64,000 bases of DNA. Origin: Hypericibacter sp049323455 (GTDB taxonomy: Bacteria; Pseudomonadota; Alphaproteobacteria; Dongiales; Dongiaceae). Within the stretch, counting starts at the first letter, position 1; every line of letters starts with the position of its first letter. The position numbers and the translations under genes are program-made. The stretch spans positions 62,001-126,000 of the forward strand of contig JBMONF010000065.1 in NCBI GenBank assembly GCA_049323455.1. The letters run 5' to 3'. Positions 56,096 through 64,000 of this stretch are shown one piece after another. The notes beneath the pieces were generated by a model. It made no database searches. It saw only the letters and a list, made by a program, of their open reading frames with translations, and was not told where the DNA came from.

Positions 56096-58876
56096 TCACG
56101 CCGTGGCGAGAAACCCCCGCGTCTCGGCCACCGCCTCGGCGAGGCCGACGCGCCTGAGCTCCACGCCCTCGGGGAAGGCGCCCTTGAGGCGCGAGGGCAT
56201 CATGGGATCGAGCAGCACGAACACGCCGTGATCGTCGGCGCGGCGCACGAGCCGGCCGAAGGCCTGCTTGAGGCGCAAGCGCACCAGCCGGTCGTCATAG
56301 TCCTTGCCGCCGAAGGCCTTGCGCCGCGCGCGGTGGAGGATGTCGGGCCGGGCCCAGGGCACGCGGTCGAAGACGACGAGCCTGAGCGACCGGCCCGGCA
56401 CGTCCACGCCGTCGCGCACCGCGTCCGTCCCTAAGAGCGAGGCGTCCTCCTCGGCGCGGAAGATGTCGACCAGCGTCGCCGTGTCGAGCGGATCGACATG
56501 CTGGGCCAAGAGCTGCAGGCCTTCGCGCTCGATCGCGGGGGCGATGCGGCGGTAGACCTCGCGCAGGCGCTGGATCGCGGTGAAGAGCCCGAGCGCGCCG
56601 CCGCCCGCGGCCAGGATCAATTCGCGGTAGGCCGCCGCCACCTGCGCCAGATCGTCCTTGCGCACGTCGGTCACGACGAAAGCTCTCGTCTGGCTCGCAT
56701 AGTCGAAGGGCGAGGGCACGCGCGCGCGGATCGCGGGATTGGGGAGATGCACCGCACCCGTGCGCGCCTCGGCCGCGCGCCAGTCGGCCTCGACGTCGCC
56801 GCTGCCGTCGGTGAGCGTGGCCGAGGTCACCAGCAGCCCCTGCGCCGGCTCGGCCACGGCGGCCGCGAAGGGGCGCATCGGATCGAGCCAGTGGCGATAC
56901 ATGCCGACATCGAGATCGCGGCCCTCGACGCGCTCGACGCTCAGCCACTCGACGAACTCGGGCGGCGGCGGGGAGCCCAGCCCTTCGAGCATGGCGCGCC
57001 AGCCCGCGATCTCCATCTGGCCCCGGCGCTTCAAGCCTCGGATCATGGCCTCGATCCGAAGCCGCGTCGCGGTGTCGAGCGTGTCGGCTTGCGCGTCGAG
57101 CAGAGTGGCGAGGCGCGCCATCAGCCGCTTCAGCGGCTCCTCCAGCGCCTCGAGCGCGCGCTTCAAGCCGTGGCCCGCCTCGGCCAGCCCCTCCACCAGC
57201 GGCAGCACGTCGGTCTCGAGGCTGTAGGGATTGCTTGCGTCGGAATCGCGCGCATAGACCTGCTGGCGCACCTTGGCCATGAACTGCTCGGCCGGGCCTT
57301 GCGGGCGCTCGGGCAACCGCTGATGCCAGCCCTCGCCCGGCAGGGCGCGGGCGGCGGCCAGCGCCATCGCCACGGCCTCCGTCGCCGCCTCGTCGCCCGC
57401 GACCAGGTCCTCGACCCGGCGCTTCAGCCCCCTTGCACGGCTGCGGCTGCGCCCGCCCTCGGCACCCAGGATCCAGCGCCGCAGCTCCGCCATCTCGAAG
57501 CCGGTCAGATGCGAGGCGAAGGTGCCGTCGGCCGCGTCGAACAGGTGATGGCCCTCGTCGAAGACATAGCGCTGCGGCAGGCTGCGCTCCTCAGGTCCCA
57601 CCGCGGCCTGGATCATGACGAGGGCGTGGTTGGCGATCACGATCTCGGCGCGCCGCGCGCGGCGGATCGAGCGCTCGATATAGCAGCGGTGATAATGCGG
57701 ACAGGCGGAATAGACGCACTCGCCGCGCCGGTCGGCGAGGCCGAGCGAGCGAGGGCGGCCGATCAGGTCCGAAAGCCAGCCGGGAAAATCGCCGCCGACG
57801 AGATCGCCGTCGCGCGTGGCCTCGGCGAAGCGCGTCATGAGGCCCAGCGCCACCACCTCCTGCGGGCGCGTGGGCAGCGCGCGGACTGATTCCTCGAGGT
57901 TGAGCAGGCAGAGATAGTTCTCGCGGCCCTTGCGCACGACGGCCTTGAGCGCCTTGACCGCCGGATCGGGATAGAGCCGGTCGAGCTCGCCGTCGATCTG
58001 ATGCTGCAGGTTGCGGGTGAAGGTGCTGACCCAGACGGCGCCGCCGTTCTTCTCGGCCCACAGGCTCGCGGGCGCGATGTAGCCTAGCGTCTTGCCCACG
58101 CCCGTGCCGGCCTCGGCCAATACGAAGTTGGGCTCGCCCTCATGCTCGCGGGGGGCGAAGGCGGCCGCCGCGGCCGAGGCGTAATCGGCCTGCTGCGGCC
58201 TCGCTTCGGCCCCTTCGCCCAGAAGCTCGGCCAGGCGCTGGCGCGCCTCGGCGGGCTCGACCGGAATGTTGCCCGGTGGCGGCTCGGGCGCATGCTCGGA
58301 CCATTCCGGCAGATCGTCCCACACGGCGAGCGCGCTCTGGGCCCGCGCGCTGGTCGGATGGAGCCGCTCGCCTTGCGCGCCGTCGGCGCCGAGCGCCGCC
58401 AGCACGGCCGGTCCCCAGCGCCAGCCGCCCGCCGCCATGGCGGTCGCTATGGCACGGCGCCGTCGCGCCTGATGGGGCTTGAGCGCAGGCTCCGTTTCCG
58501 CGAGCTCGGCCAGCAACGCCCGCGCGGCATCGCACAAGCTCACGGCTTCGCCTTGGAGATCGGTCGGCACGGCGAGGCCCAGCGCGCGGGCGAGCCCGCG
58601 CGGTGTCGGCAGGCAGAAGCGCGCCGGCCGCACGAAGGCGAAGAGCTGCAGCAGGTCGAGGGCGGGGAAGGGCTCGAGCCCCAGCCGGCGCGCCGCGACC
58701 GGCGCATGGACCAGCATCGGCGGCTGCCGGCGCACGGCTTCGGCTGCCTCTTCGAGCGTCAGGCGCCGCGCCACGCCGTCTGCATCGACCAACGCCGCCT
58801 GGGCATGGCCGATGGCGAGCGCCGGCGCTTCGGGCAGGCGCAAGAGCCGGGACAGGGGCGGGGACGAGGCGGCCAT
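56096..58876 (-). CDS. DinG/XPD-like ATP-dependent DNA helicase
   Basis: The 926-residue superfamily 2 helicase has a long N-terminal extension (about 280 residues) without a recognised exonuclease signature. Walker A is in LAEAGTGVGKTLGYIAPASL. The Fe-S cluster cysteines are visible in YLCLLNLEES, ECVYSACPHYHRCYIERSIR and the DEAH-type box is VFDEGHHLFDAA. Motifs V and VI appear near the C-terminus (RSLRLVVFDRVPWARPD, KQAFGRLVRRADDHGVFVLL). Such enzymes unwind R-loops and damaged DNA. ATG at 58876 was chosen; the longer open frame upstream runs through a repeat. Confidence 0.9.
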   Translation of the reverse strand: MAASSPPLSRLLRLPEAPALAIGHAQAALVDADGVARRLTLEEAAEAVRRQPPMLVHAPVAARRLGLEPFPALDLLQLFAFVRPARFCLPTPRGLARALGLAVPTDLQGEAVSLCDAARALLAELAETEPALKPHQARRRRAIATAMAAGGWRWGPAVLAALGADGAQGERLHPTSARAQSALAVWDDLPEWSEHAPEPPPGNIPVEPAEARQRLAELLGEGAEARPQQADYASAAAAAFAPREHEGEPNFVLAEAGTGVGKTLGYIAPASLWAEKNGGAVWVSTFTRNLQHQIDGELDRLYPDPAVKALKAVVRKGRENYLCLLNLEESVRALPTRPQEVVALGLMTRFAEATRDGDLVGGDFPGWLSDLIGRPRSLGLADRRGECVYSACPHYHRCYIERSIRRARRAEIVIANHALVMIQAAVGPEERSLPQRYVFDEGHHLFDAADGTFASHLTGFEMAELRRWILGAEGGRSRSRARGLKRRVEDLVAGDEAATEAVAMALAAARALPGEGWHQRLPERPQGPAEQFMAKVRQQVYARDSDASNPYSLETDVLPLVEGLAEAGHGLKRALEALEEPLKRLMARLATLLDAQADTLDTATRLRIEAMIRGLKRRGQMEIAGWRAMLEGLGSPPPPEFVEWLSVERVEGRDLDVGMYRHWLDPMRPFAAAVAEPAQGLLVTSATLTDGSGDVEADWRAAEARTGAVHLPNPAIRARVPSPFDYASQTRAFVVTDVRKDDLAQVAAAYRELILAAGGGALGLFTAIQRLREVYRRIAPAIEREGLQLLAQHVDPLDTATLVDIFRAEEDASLLGTDAVRDGVDVPGRSLRLVVFDRVPWARPDILHRARRKAFGGKDYDDRLVRLRLKQAFGRLVRRADDHGVFVLLDPMMPSRLKGAFPEGVELRRVGLAEAVAETRGFLATA

Positions 58877-58950
58877 GGGCGGAACATAGGGACCGCGCAG
58901 GCGGGAGTATATGGCGCGTTTCGGAGAGAGAATTTCCCCGCGCTCCATAT

Positions 58951-59056
58951 CTCTCGTCGTCCCGGGCAAGCGGCGAAGCCGCGCGACCCGGGACTCATGT
59001 CGATGCCGAGCTGGATGTGGCCCCGGGTCCCGGACCTGCCGGCGCGAAGCCGGAGC
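58951..59056. repeat. Dispersed palindromic repeat (CGTCGTCCCGGGCAAGCG type)
   Basis: TCCCGGGCAAGCGGCGAAGC with CGCGACCCGGGA forms the first hairpin; CCCCGGGTCCCGG with GGCGCG forms the second. It follows the same plan as the copies at 7551 and 61008. Confidence 0.55.
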
Positions 59057-59166
59057 GGCTTCGCTCCCGCCTTCGCGAAGCCCGCCGCTAAGCATTCGGT
59101 ACAGCGTCTCAGCCGTGCTCCGGCGGGCGAAGGAAGGTCGGCGAAGGCAGGTCGCAAGGCTCGCAA

Positions 59167-59206
59167 ACCCAAAGCCCCAAGGGACCAAGCCCTTTGGGGC
59201 TTTGGG
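59167..59206. repeat. Hairpin repeat CCCAAAGCCCCAAGGG / CCCTTTGGGGCTTTGGG
   Basis: A 16-base arm and its near-perfect inverse (one extra T) are separated by six bases. There is no T tract, so it is treated as a repeat and not a terminator. Confidence 0.55.
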
Positions 59207-59409
59207 CTCGCCTGGCGTCCGGGACGACGACCAAAACTTGTGCCTTAGGCTGGTGCGAAAACCCTTATTCCGCAGCAGTCTCGCCGTTGACGCACGGCAG
59301 CCCGCTCCGTAGTGTCGCCGCCCGGCCTTGAACGGGGGCGGCGACCTGCTGCCTCCTGCCGCGCAAAAAGGCCGATCCACCCGCATCCAGGGCTCCGGGA
59401 TCCGAGATC

Positions 59410-60993
59410 ATGACGAGCGAGCACGATCTGGCGTTGATGGCAAAGGCCTGGCCGTTCGAGGAGGCACGCAAGCTCCTCGCGCGCTATGCCGACAAGCCGC
59501 CCGCCAAAGGCTACGTCCTGTTCGAGACCGGCTACGGGCCCTCGGGATTGCCGCATATCGGCACCTTCGGCGAGGTCGTGCGCACCACCATGGTGCGCCA
59601 GGCCTTCCGGCGGATGTCGTCGATCCCGACCCGGCTCTTCGCCTTCTCCGACGATATGGATGGCTTGCGGAAGGTGCCGGACAACGTGCCCAACAAGGAG
59701 ATGCTCAAGGCGCATCTGGGCCGGCCCCTGACCGCGATCCCCGATCCCTTCGGCAAGTTCGAGAGCTTCGGCCATCACAACAATGCGAGGCTCCGGGGCT
59801 TCCTCGACGGCTTCGGCTTCGAGTACGAGTTCCAGAGCTCGAGCGACTGGTACAGGAGCGGGCGCTTCGACAAGGCGCTCCTCGAGGTCTTAAGCCGCTA
59901 CGACGAGATCATGGCGGTCATGCTGCCGTCCTTGCGCGAGGAGAGGGCTCTGAGCTACAGCCCCTTCCTGCCGATCAGCCCCAAGACCGGCCGCGTGCTG
60001 CAGGTGCCGATCGTCGCGCACGACGCCGATGCCGGCACCGTCACCTTCAAGGACGAGGACGGCACGCTGACGGAGCTGCCCGTCACGGGCGGCAATTGCA
60101 AGCTGCAATGGAAGCCCGACTGGGCCATGCGCTGGCACGCGCTCGGCGTCGACTACGAAATGTCGGGCAAGGACCTGATCCCCTCGGTCGAACTCGCGAG
60201 CAAGATCTGCCGCATCCTGGGATCGCCGCCGCCCGAGGGCTTCAACTACGAGCTCTTCCTCGACGAGAAGGGCGAGAAGATCTCCAAGTCCAAGGGCAAC
60301 GGCCTCTCGGTCGAGGAGTGGCTGACCTACGCGCCGCCCGAGAGCCTGGCGCTCTTCATGTACCAGAAGCCGCGCGCGGCCAAGCGGCTCTATTTCGACG
60401 TGATCCCGCGCGCGGTGGACGACTATCTGGCCTTGCTCGAGAAGTTCCCCGAGGAGGGGCCGGCGCAGCGCCTGGAAAACCCGGTCTGGCACATCCATGA
60501 CGGCAAGCCGCCCGAGGCCAAGGCGCATCTTTCCTTCAACATCCTCCTCAACCTCGCGAGCGTCTGCCACGCCGAGGACAAGGCCGTGCTCTGGGGCTTC
60601 ATCTCGCGCTATGCACCCGCGGCCAATCCTTCGAGCGCGCCCTATCTCGACAAGCTGGTGGGCCATGCCATCGCCTATTACCGCGACTTCGTGAAGCCGG
60701 CGAAGAAGTACCGGCCCGCGAACGAGATGGAAAAGAAGGCGCTCGCGGACCTGCTGGCGGCGCTCGAGAATCTGCCGGCCGACGCCGAAGCCGAAGCGAT
60801 CCAGAACGAGGTTTACGAGGTCGGCAAGCGCCACCCCTTCCCGGAGCTCAGGGCCTGGTTCAAGTGCCTCTACGAGGTGCTGCTGGGACAGGACCAGGGC
60901 CCGCGCATGGGCAGCTTCGTGGCGCTCTATGGCCTGAACGAGACCAAGGCGCTGGTGAAGCGCGCCATCGCCGGGGAGAGCCTGGCGGGCTGA
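59410..60993 (+). CDS. lysK: Lysyl-tRNA synthetase, class I (archaeal type)
   Basis: The 527-residue class I enzyme charges tRNA-Lys. The HIGH motif is in FETGYGPSGLPHIGTFGEVV and KMSKS in EKGEKISKSKGNGLSVEEWL. The segment FSDDMDGLRKVPDNVPNKEM is characteristic of class I LysRS, found in archaea and many alphaproteobacteria instead of the class II LysS. ATG at 59410 begins MTSEHDLALMAKAWPFEEA. No LysS is in the window. Confidence 0.95.
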   Translation: MTSEHDLALMAKAWPFEEARKLLARYADKPPAKGYVLFETGYGPSGLPHIGTFGEVVRTTMVRQAFRRMSSIPTRLFAFSDDMDGLRKVPDNVPNKEMLKAHLGRPLTAIPDPFGKFESFGHHNNARLRGFLDGFGFEYEFQSSSDWYRSGRFDKALLEVLSRYDEIMAVMLPSLREERALSYSPFLPISPKTGRVLQVPIVAHDADAGTVTFKDEDGTLTELPVTGGNCKLQWKPDWAMRWHALGVDYEMSGKDLIPSVELASKICRILGSPPPEGFNYELFLDEKGEKISKSKGNGLSVEEWLTYAPPESLALFMYQKPRAAKRLYFDVIPRAVDDYLALLEKFPEEGPAQRLENPVWHIHDGKPPEAKAHLSFNILLNLASVCHAEDKAVLWGFISRYAPAANPSSAPYLDKLVGHAIAYYRDFVKPAKKYRPANEMEKKALADLLAALENLPADAEAEAIQNEVYEVGKRHPFPELRAWFKCLYEVLLGQDQGPRMGSFVALYGLNETKALVKRAIAGESLAG

Positions 60994-61007
60994 GGGGGCA
61001 TTTTCAG

Positions 61008-61132
61008 AACGTCATTCCCGCGCCCCGGGCTTTGCCCGCTACTATTTGAACGCTGGCGAAGCCGGCCGGGGGAATCCATGGCGATACCGGTGCTGGCGTC
61101 GACATGGACCCTCGCTTTCGCGAGGGCGACCC
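61008..61132. repeat. Dispersed palindromic repeat (GTCATTCCCGCG ... GGGGGAATCCATGG type)
   Basis: The outer arms GTCATTCCCGCG and GGGGGAATCCATGG flank CGGGCTTTGCCCG, and ACCCTCGCTTTCGCGAGGGC forms the second hairpin. It fills the convergent gap between lysK and the patatin-like gene. Confidence 0.6.
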
Positions 61133-61139
61133 CTCTTTT

Positions 61140-62246
61140 CTACTGTGACGGTGCGCTCGCGGTGAGCTCGGCCAGCCATTTTTCTGCGGCGCGGCGCCCG
61201 CTCTCCATGAGCCGCGTCAAGAAGGCCCAGTCGAGATTGAGCGCGCTGGTGCGATCGAGCCCGTCGACCGCATCCTCGGCGGCAATGCGATGAAGACGCA
61301 GCCGCTGCAGCTTGCGGCAGAAGCGCGAGCGGAAGAGGCCTTCCTTCCTGCACCGCTCGCAGAGATCGGCGATCGTCTCGATCTCCATCTGCAACGGGCT
61401 GTTGAAGGCGATCTGGCTGACGCGCCGGTGGATCGCGGGCGAGAGCTGCGGCACCTCGTCCAGATTCTCGGGCGTGAGCTGCACGATCACGACGTCATCC
61501 GTCTCGGAGGCCATCACGGCCTGGCGCAGCGGCGGGTTCGCGCTCAAGCCGCCGTCCCAGTACCATTCGCCTTCGATCTCGATGGCGTGATGGAGAAGCG
61601 GCAGGCAGGCCGAGGCGAGCACGGCGTCGAGCGTGAGCTCGGTTTCGCGGAAGAGGCGCAGCCGTCCGTTCCTCACCTGCGTCGCCGCCACCAGCAGGCG
61701 CAGCGGCGAAGCCTTGCGCAGCCGCTCGAAGTCGACCAGGTCGGCGAGCGCCGTGCGCAAGGGGTTGAGGCCCAGCGGATTGAACTGGTAGGGCGAGACG
61801 AGCTGCGTGGAGAGCGCCAGCGTGGTGGTGGCCGCCGACGCCACAGCACCCGCGCCGGCGAGGCGGCCGAAGGGCATGAACAAGGCGGCATCGCTGGCTC
61901 GCTTCCAGAACTGCCGCAGCCGCTGCCGCGCCTCTTCGGGTCCACCCGCGGCAAGCCCATCGGCCAGCAGGACCGCGTTGACGGCGCCGGCGCTGGTGCC
62001 GCTCAGCACATCGAAGGCGATCCCGTCCTCTTCGAGCAGCCGGTCGAGCACGCCCCAGGTGAAAGCGCCGAACGAGCCGCCGCCCTGGAGCGCCAGCGAC
62101 AGCAGCCGCGGTGCTTCTTCGTTGCGCCGCGGGCGGCGGAGCGCCCGCAAGATCAGAGGACGGCGCCTCGGATGACGCCGCCCACCGTCATGGACCTTCG
62201 CGGGCTCACCGGTCCGGGCGGCCGACCGTGCTTTGGCATATCGCAT
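61140..62246 (-). CDS. Patatin-like phospholipase family protein
   Basis: The 368-residue serine hydrolase shows the oxyanion hole SLALQGGGSFGAFTWGVLD, the nucleophile elbow VLSGTSAGAVNAVLLADGL and the catalytic Asp in WYWDGGLSANPPL. It has an extended basic N-terminus (about 55 residues) without a signal peptide. The hydrolysis of acyl ester bonds of lipids, perhaps membrane or storage-associated, is inferred. ATG at 62246 begins MRYAKARSAAR. Confidence 0.88.
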   Translation of the reverse strand: MRYAKARSAARTGEPAKVHDGGRRHPRRRPLILRALRRPRRNEEAPRLLSLALQGGGSFGAFTWGVLDRLLEEDGIAFDVLSGTSAGAVNAVLLADGLAAGGPEEARQRLRQFWKRASDAALFMPFGRLAGAGAVASAATTTLALSTQLVSPYQFNPLGLNPLRTALADLVDFERLRKASPLRLLVAATQVRNGRLRLFRETELTLDAVLASACLPLLHHAIEIEGEWYWDGGLSANPPLRQAVMASETDDVVIVQLTPENLDEVPQLSPAIHRRVSQIAFNSPLQMEIETIADLCERCRKEGLFRSRFCRKLQRLRLHRIAAEDAVDGLDRTSALNLDWAFLTRLMESGRRAAEKWLAELTASAPSQ

Positions 62247-62499
62247 CGCACCACACCCCGACTCTGAATTATGGTGCTGGCGTATAATGAAAATATGTCT
62301 TTTTCGAGAGAAATATGCTGCATTGCGGCATGCTGAAATTCCAGGATGATCGGGCGCGCGAGGGGCCGCCGCTCGTCCTCGTCGCCTCGCTTCGAGAAGG
62401 CGCGGGTTTCGGCAGTTGCCCGCTGCCGCGGCAGCAGGAGCGACGAGTTCGAGCGCGTTTGCGATTCGATAACCGGGTCGGTGCTCGCGCAAACCCGCG
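62247..62499. other. Intergenic region, nothing definite
   Basis: The region lies upstream of the patatin-like gene and downstream of the aminotransferase gene, both on the minus strand. The 62270-62340 part is AT-rich and probably includes the promoter of the patatin-like gene. No hairpin, RNA or gene was recognised. Confidence 0.45.
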
Positions 62500-63363
62500 T
62501 CACCCGCCGTGGGCGAATTCCCAGTAGAGCCGGCGCGCGAGCTGGAACACGGGGCCCGGCTGCAGATGCCGGCCCTCGATGTTGGTGACAGGCAGCACCT
62601 TGCCGTAATTGCCGGTCGAGAACACCTCGTCGGCGTCCATCACCTCCTGATAGGCGAGGCTGCGCTCATGCACCTCGACGCCGGCCCGACGCAGCAGCTT
62701 CATCACGCGCTGGCGGGTGATGCCGTTGAGGAAGGTGCCGTTCGGCACCGGCGTATGCGCGATCCCGTCCTTGGCGATCCAGAGATTGGAGCTCGAGAAC
62801 TCCGCGACATGGCCCAGCGGGTCCAGCATCACGCCTTCGTCGAAGCCCTTGGCGCGCGCATCGGCGCTGGCGCGCCCCGCTTGCGCATAGAGCGCCACGG
62901 CCTTGGCGTTGGTGGGGGCCGTCTCCGGGCTCGGCCGGCGCCATTTGGAAAGGCAGGCCGAGAAGCCCTTGGGCTCGGGCAAGGGCGATTCCACCACCGA
63001 GATGGCGATGCGCGTCGAGGCCGGATCGGGCGCCATGAAGCCGTCCTCCGACCACAGGAAGGGCCTGAGATAGAGCGGCGTGCCCTTGGGAAAGCGCGCG
63101 ATGCCGTCGCGCAGGATCTCTTCGATTTCGTTCGCCGTGAGCGGCGACGACAGGCCCAGGGCCGTGGCGGAGCGGATGGTGCGCTGGCAATGCAGATCGA
63201 GATCGGGGGCCACGCCTTCGAAGGCCCGCGCGCCGTCGAACACAGCCGAGCCCATCCAGGTCGCATGCGACCACGCCCCCAGGAGAAGCGGGTTTCCTTC
63301 GACCCATTTGCCGTCGATGTAATGAAGCGCCTTCATCGGCGCCGCGTGCGCAGCCTTGGCCAT
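62500..63363 (-). CDS. Class IV (branched-chain amino acid-type) aminotransferase
   Basis: The 287-residue PLP enzyme of fold type IV shows WMGSAVFDGARAFEGVAPDL, YLRPFLWSEDGFMAPDPAST, the PLP-binding Lys region ETAPTNAKAVALYAQAGRAS, and HVAEFSSSNLWIAKDG. It is closest to branched-chain amino acid or D-amino acid transaminases; the exact amino acid cannot be told. The initial MAKAAHAAPMKALHYIDGKW start is at 63363. Confidence 0.9.
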   Translation of the reverse strand: MAKAAHAAPMKALHYIDGKWVEGNPLLLGAWSHATWMGSAVFDGARAFEGVAPDLDLHCQRTIRSATALGLSSPLTANEIEEILRDGIARFPKGTPLYLRPFLWSEDGFMAPDPASTRIAISVVESPLPEPKGFSACLSKWRRPSPETAPTNAKAVALYAQAGRASADARAKGFDEGVMLDPLGHVAEFSSSNLWIAKDGIAHTPVPNGTFLNGITRQRVMKLLRRAGVEVHERSLAYQEVMDADEVFSTGNYGKVLPVTNIEGRHLQPGPVFQLARRLYWEFAHGG

Positions 63364-63566
63364 GTCCGAAACGCTCTTGTCGGTAGGAATCTGGACGTGA
63401 AGTCCTCAAGCATAGCCGGTCGGGCGCGAGCGGGCAAAGCGGAGGCGGCAAGGCAGCGCTGCATCGCGCGCATGCAGGAAGCCGCGCTCTCGTTTTCTTG
63501 CGCGATGTCACTGCGACACGGGTATGAAGAATCGACGATGAGCGTGCGGGTGAAACGAAAGAGCGC

Positions 63567-63842
63567 TCAATCTGCGCTCTCGCGTGCGGCGAAGCCGGCC
63601 TGGCGACATTGCAGGATGGTCGTCGCGCCAGCCTCGCCGGCAAGCCCGGCATCGAGGAGCCGGCTCGCGATCCCGGCGCGCCGGGCGCGATCGGCAAGCC
63701 GGTCCGCCTGCCGGCTCAAGGCCCGGCCGTGCTGGCGCCGGAAGAGACCGAGGCCGCCCTGGCGCAGGGCCTCGGCCAACGGCCAGGGCGGCGGGCCGTC
63801 ATAGATGCGGTAGAGCTCGGCCAGCCGCAGCGCCGTCGGCAT
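63567..63842 (-). CDS. Conserved-looking small protein of unknown function
   Basis: The 91-residue protein begins MPTALRLAELYRIYDGPPPW and is rich in Arg and Ala (ALSRQADRLADRARRAGIAS). It has no membrane segment or known motif. It is preceded by GGGAGAGTGCG and by a well-spaced promoter at 63877-63905, so it is expressed as its own unit. I do not recognise the family. Confidence 0.65.
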   Translation of the reverse strand: MPTALRLAELYRIYDGPPPWPLAEALRQGGLGLFRRQHGRALSRQADRLADRARRAGIASRLLDAGLAGEAGATTILQCRQAGFAARESAD

Positions 63843-63876
63843 CGCACTCTCCCATCGAGTTGTATGAGAATGCGAA

Positions 63877-63905
63877 ATACTACCAAAAGTTCTTCAAGAA
63901 ATCAA
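63877..63905 (-). promoter_or_regulatory. Sigma-70-like promoter of the small unknown gene
   Basis: On the minus strand TTGATT (63900-63905) and TAGTAT (63877-63882) are separated by exactly 17 bases, in an AT-rich stretch. The start codon at 63842 is about 30 bases after the expected transcript start. Confidence 0.65.
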
Positions 63906-64000
63906 GAACTTGTTCGCTTGCCGCCAGAGGCCCCGTTCTGATAAGGCGCAATGCAGTGGCCAGACGCGGAGACAGATCGGGGCGTCACCGCATCGGCGCA

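Larger units (their letters stand above)
58877..59409. other. Intergenic region with repeats, upstream of both helicase and lysK
   Basis: The divergent gap contains a palindromic repeat (58951-59056) and a strong hairpin at about 59167-59206. The rest, with a CCGCTAAGCATTCGGTACAG segment, has no gene with a ribosome binding site. Both promoters should lie here but none is clear. Confidence 0.5.

Noticed and set aside
56096..59386. Extension of the helicase frame to 1096 codons
   Set aside because: The extra 5' part reads through dispersed repeats and a hairpin; the ATG at 58876 gives a plausible N-terminus.

Overview
The window is chromosomal DNA of a high-GC alphaproteobacterium, most likely a free-living member of the Rhodospirillales or a close relative. 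The evidence is gene content: an ethylmalonyl-CoA pathway cluster, a class I (archaeal-type) lysyl-tRNA synthetase, a SAM-II riboswitch in front of metZ, a CIRCE-controlled groESL operon, usg, heme A synthase, COQ7-type ubiquinone hydroxylase and Rieske protein. Small palindromic repeats lie between many genes. I saw no rRNA, CRISPR array, complete insertion sequence or phage gene, so most of the window reads as core chromosome with one accessory patch. The genus cannot be fixed from the sequence alone.

Layout. 1-1.1 kb: end of a GAF-domain class III nucleotide cyclase. 1.4-10.2 kb: central carbon and sulfur metabolism: methylsuccinyl-CoA dehydrogenase, crotonyl-CoA carboxylase/reductase, a secreted unknown, riboswitch-controlled metZ, ethylmalonyl-CoA mutase and a GFA-family protein. 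Three ethylmalonyl-CoA pathway enzymes within about 8 kb point to acetyl-CoA assimilation without a glyoxylate bypass. 10.4-18.8 kb: a two-subunit molybdenum hydroxylase, a coupled membrane aspartic protease/CHAP lipoprotein pair, an ACT protein, a Nudix-like protein, a TerC-type membrane protein, GluQRS and AlkA.

18.8-21.8 kb is the accessory patch. It has softer base composition, a perfect FNR/FixK-type anaerobox, an exported beta-propeller, a MaoC dehydratase resembling the front half of a bifunctional hydratase/phosphotransacetylase, a membrane-anchored cytochrome c and the first 53 codons of a carboxymuconolactone decarboxylase-like gene. It looks like a partly decayed low-oxygen module.

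21.9-34.8 kb: esterase, HNH nuclease, coq7, dsbB, DedA-family protein, tRNA-Leu(CAA), a TRAP transporter whose permease pair and binding protein converge on a terminator, a glycosyltransferase, a FecR-like protein and a magnesium P-type ATPase. 35-48 kb: FAD oxidoreductase, cupin, TPR/SGNH-like protein, ketopantoate reductase, ChrA, a cold-shock protein, a polyamine-type ABC transporter, a COG0523 GTPase translationally coupled to heme A synthase, and usg. 49-64 kb: groESL, a Rieske protein without its cytochrome b and c1 genes, a beta-hydroxyacid dehydrogenase, a TerB-like protein, hydroxypyruvate-isomerase-like protein followed by the remnant of an epimerase gene, an L,D-transpeptidase, a DinG-like helicase, lysyl-tRNA synthetase, a patatin-like protein, a class IV aminotransferase and a small unknown gene.
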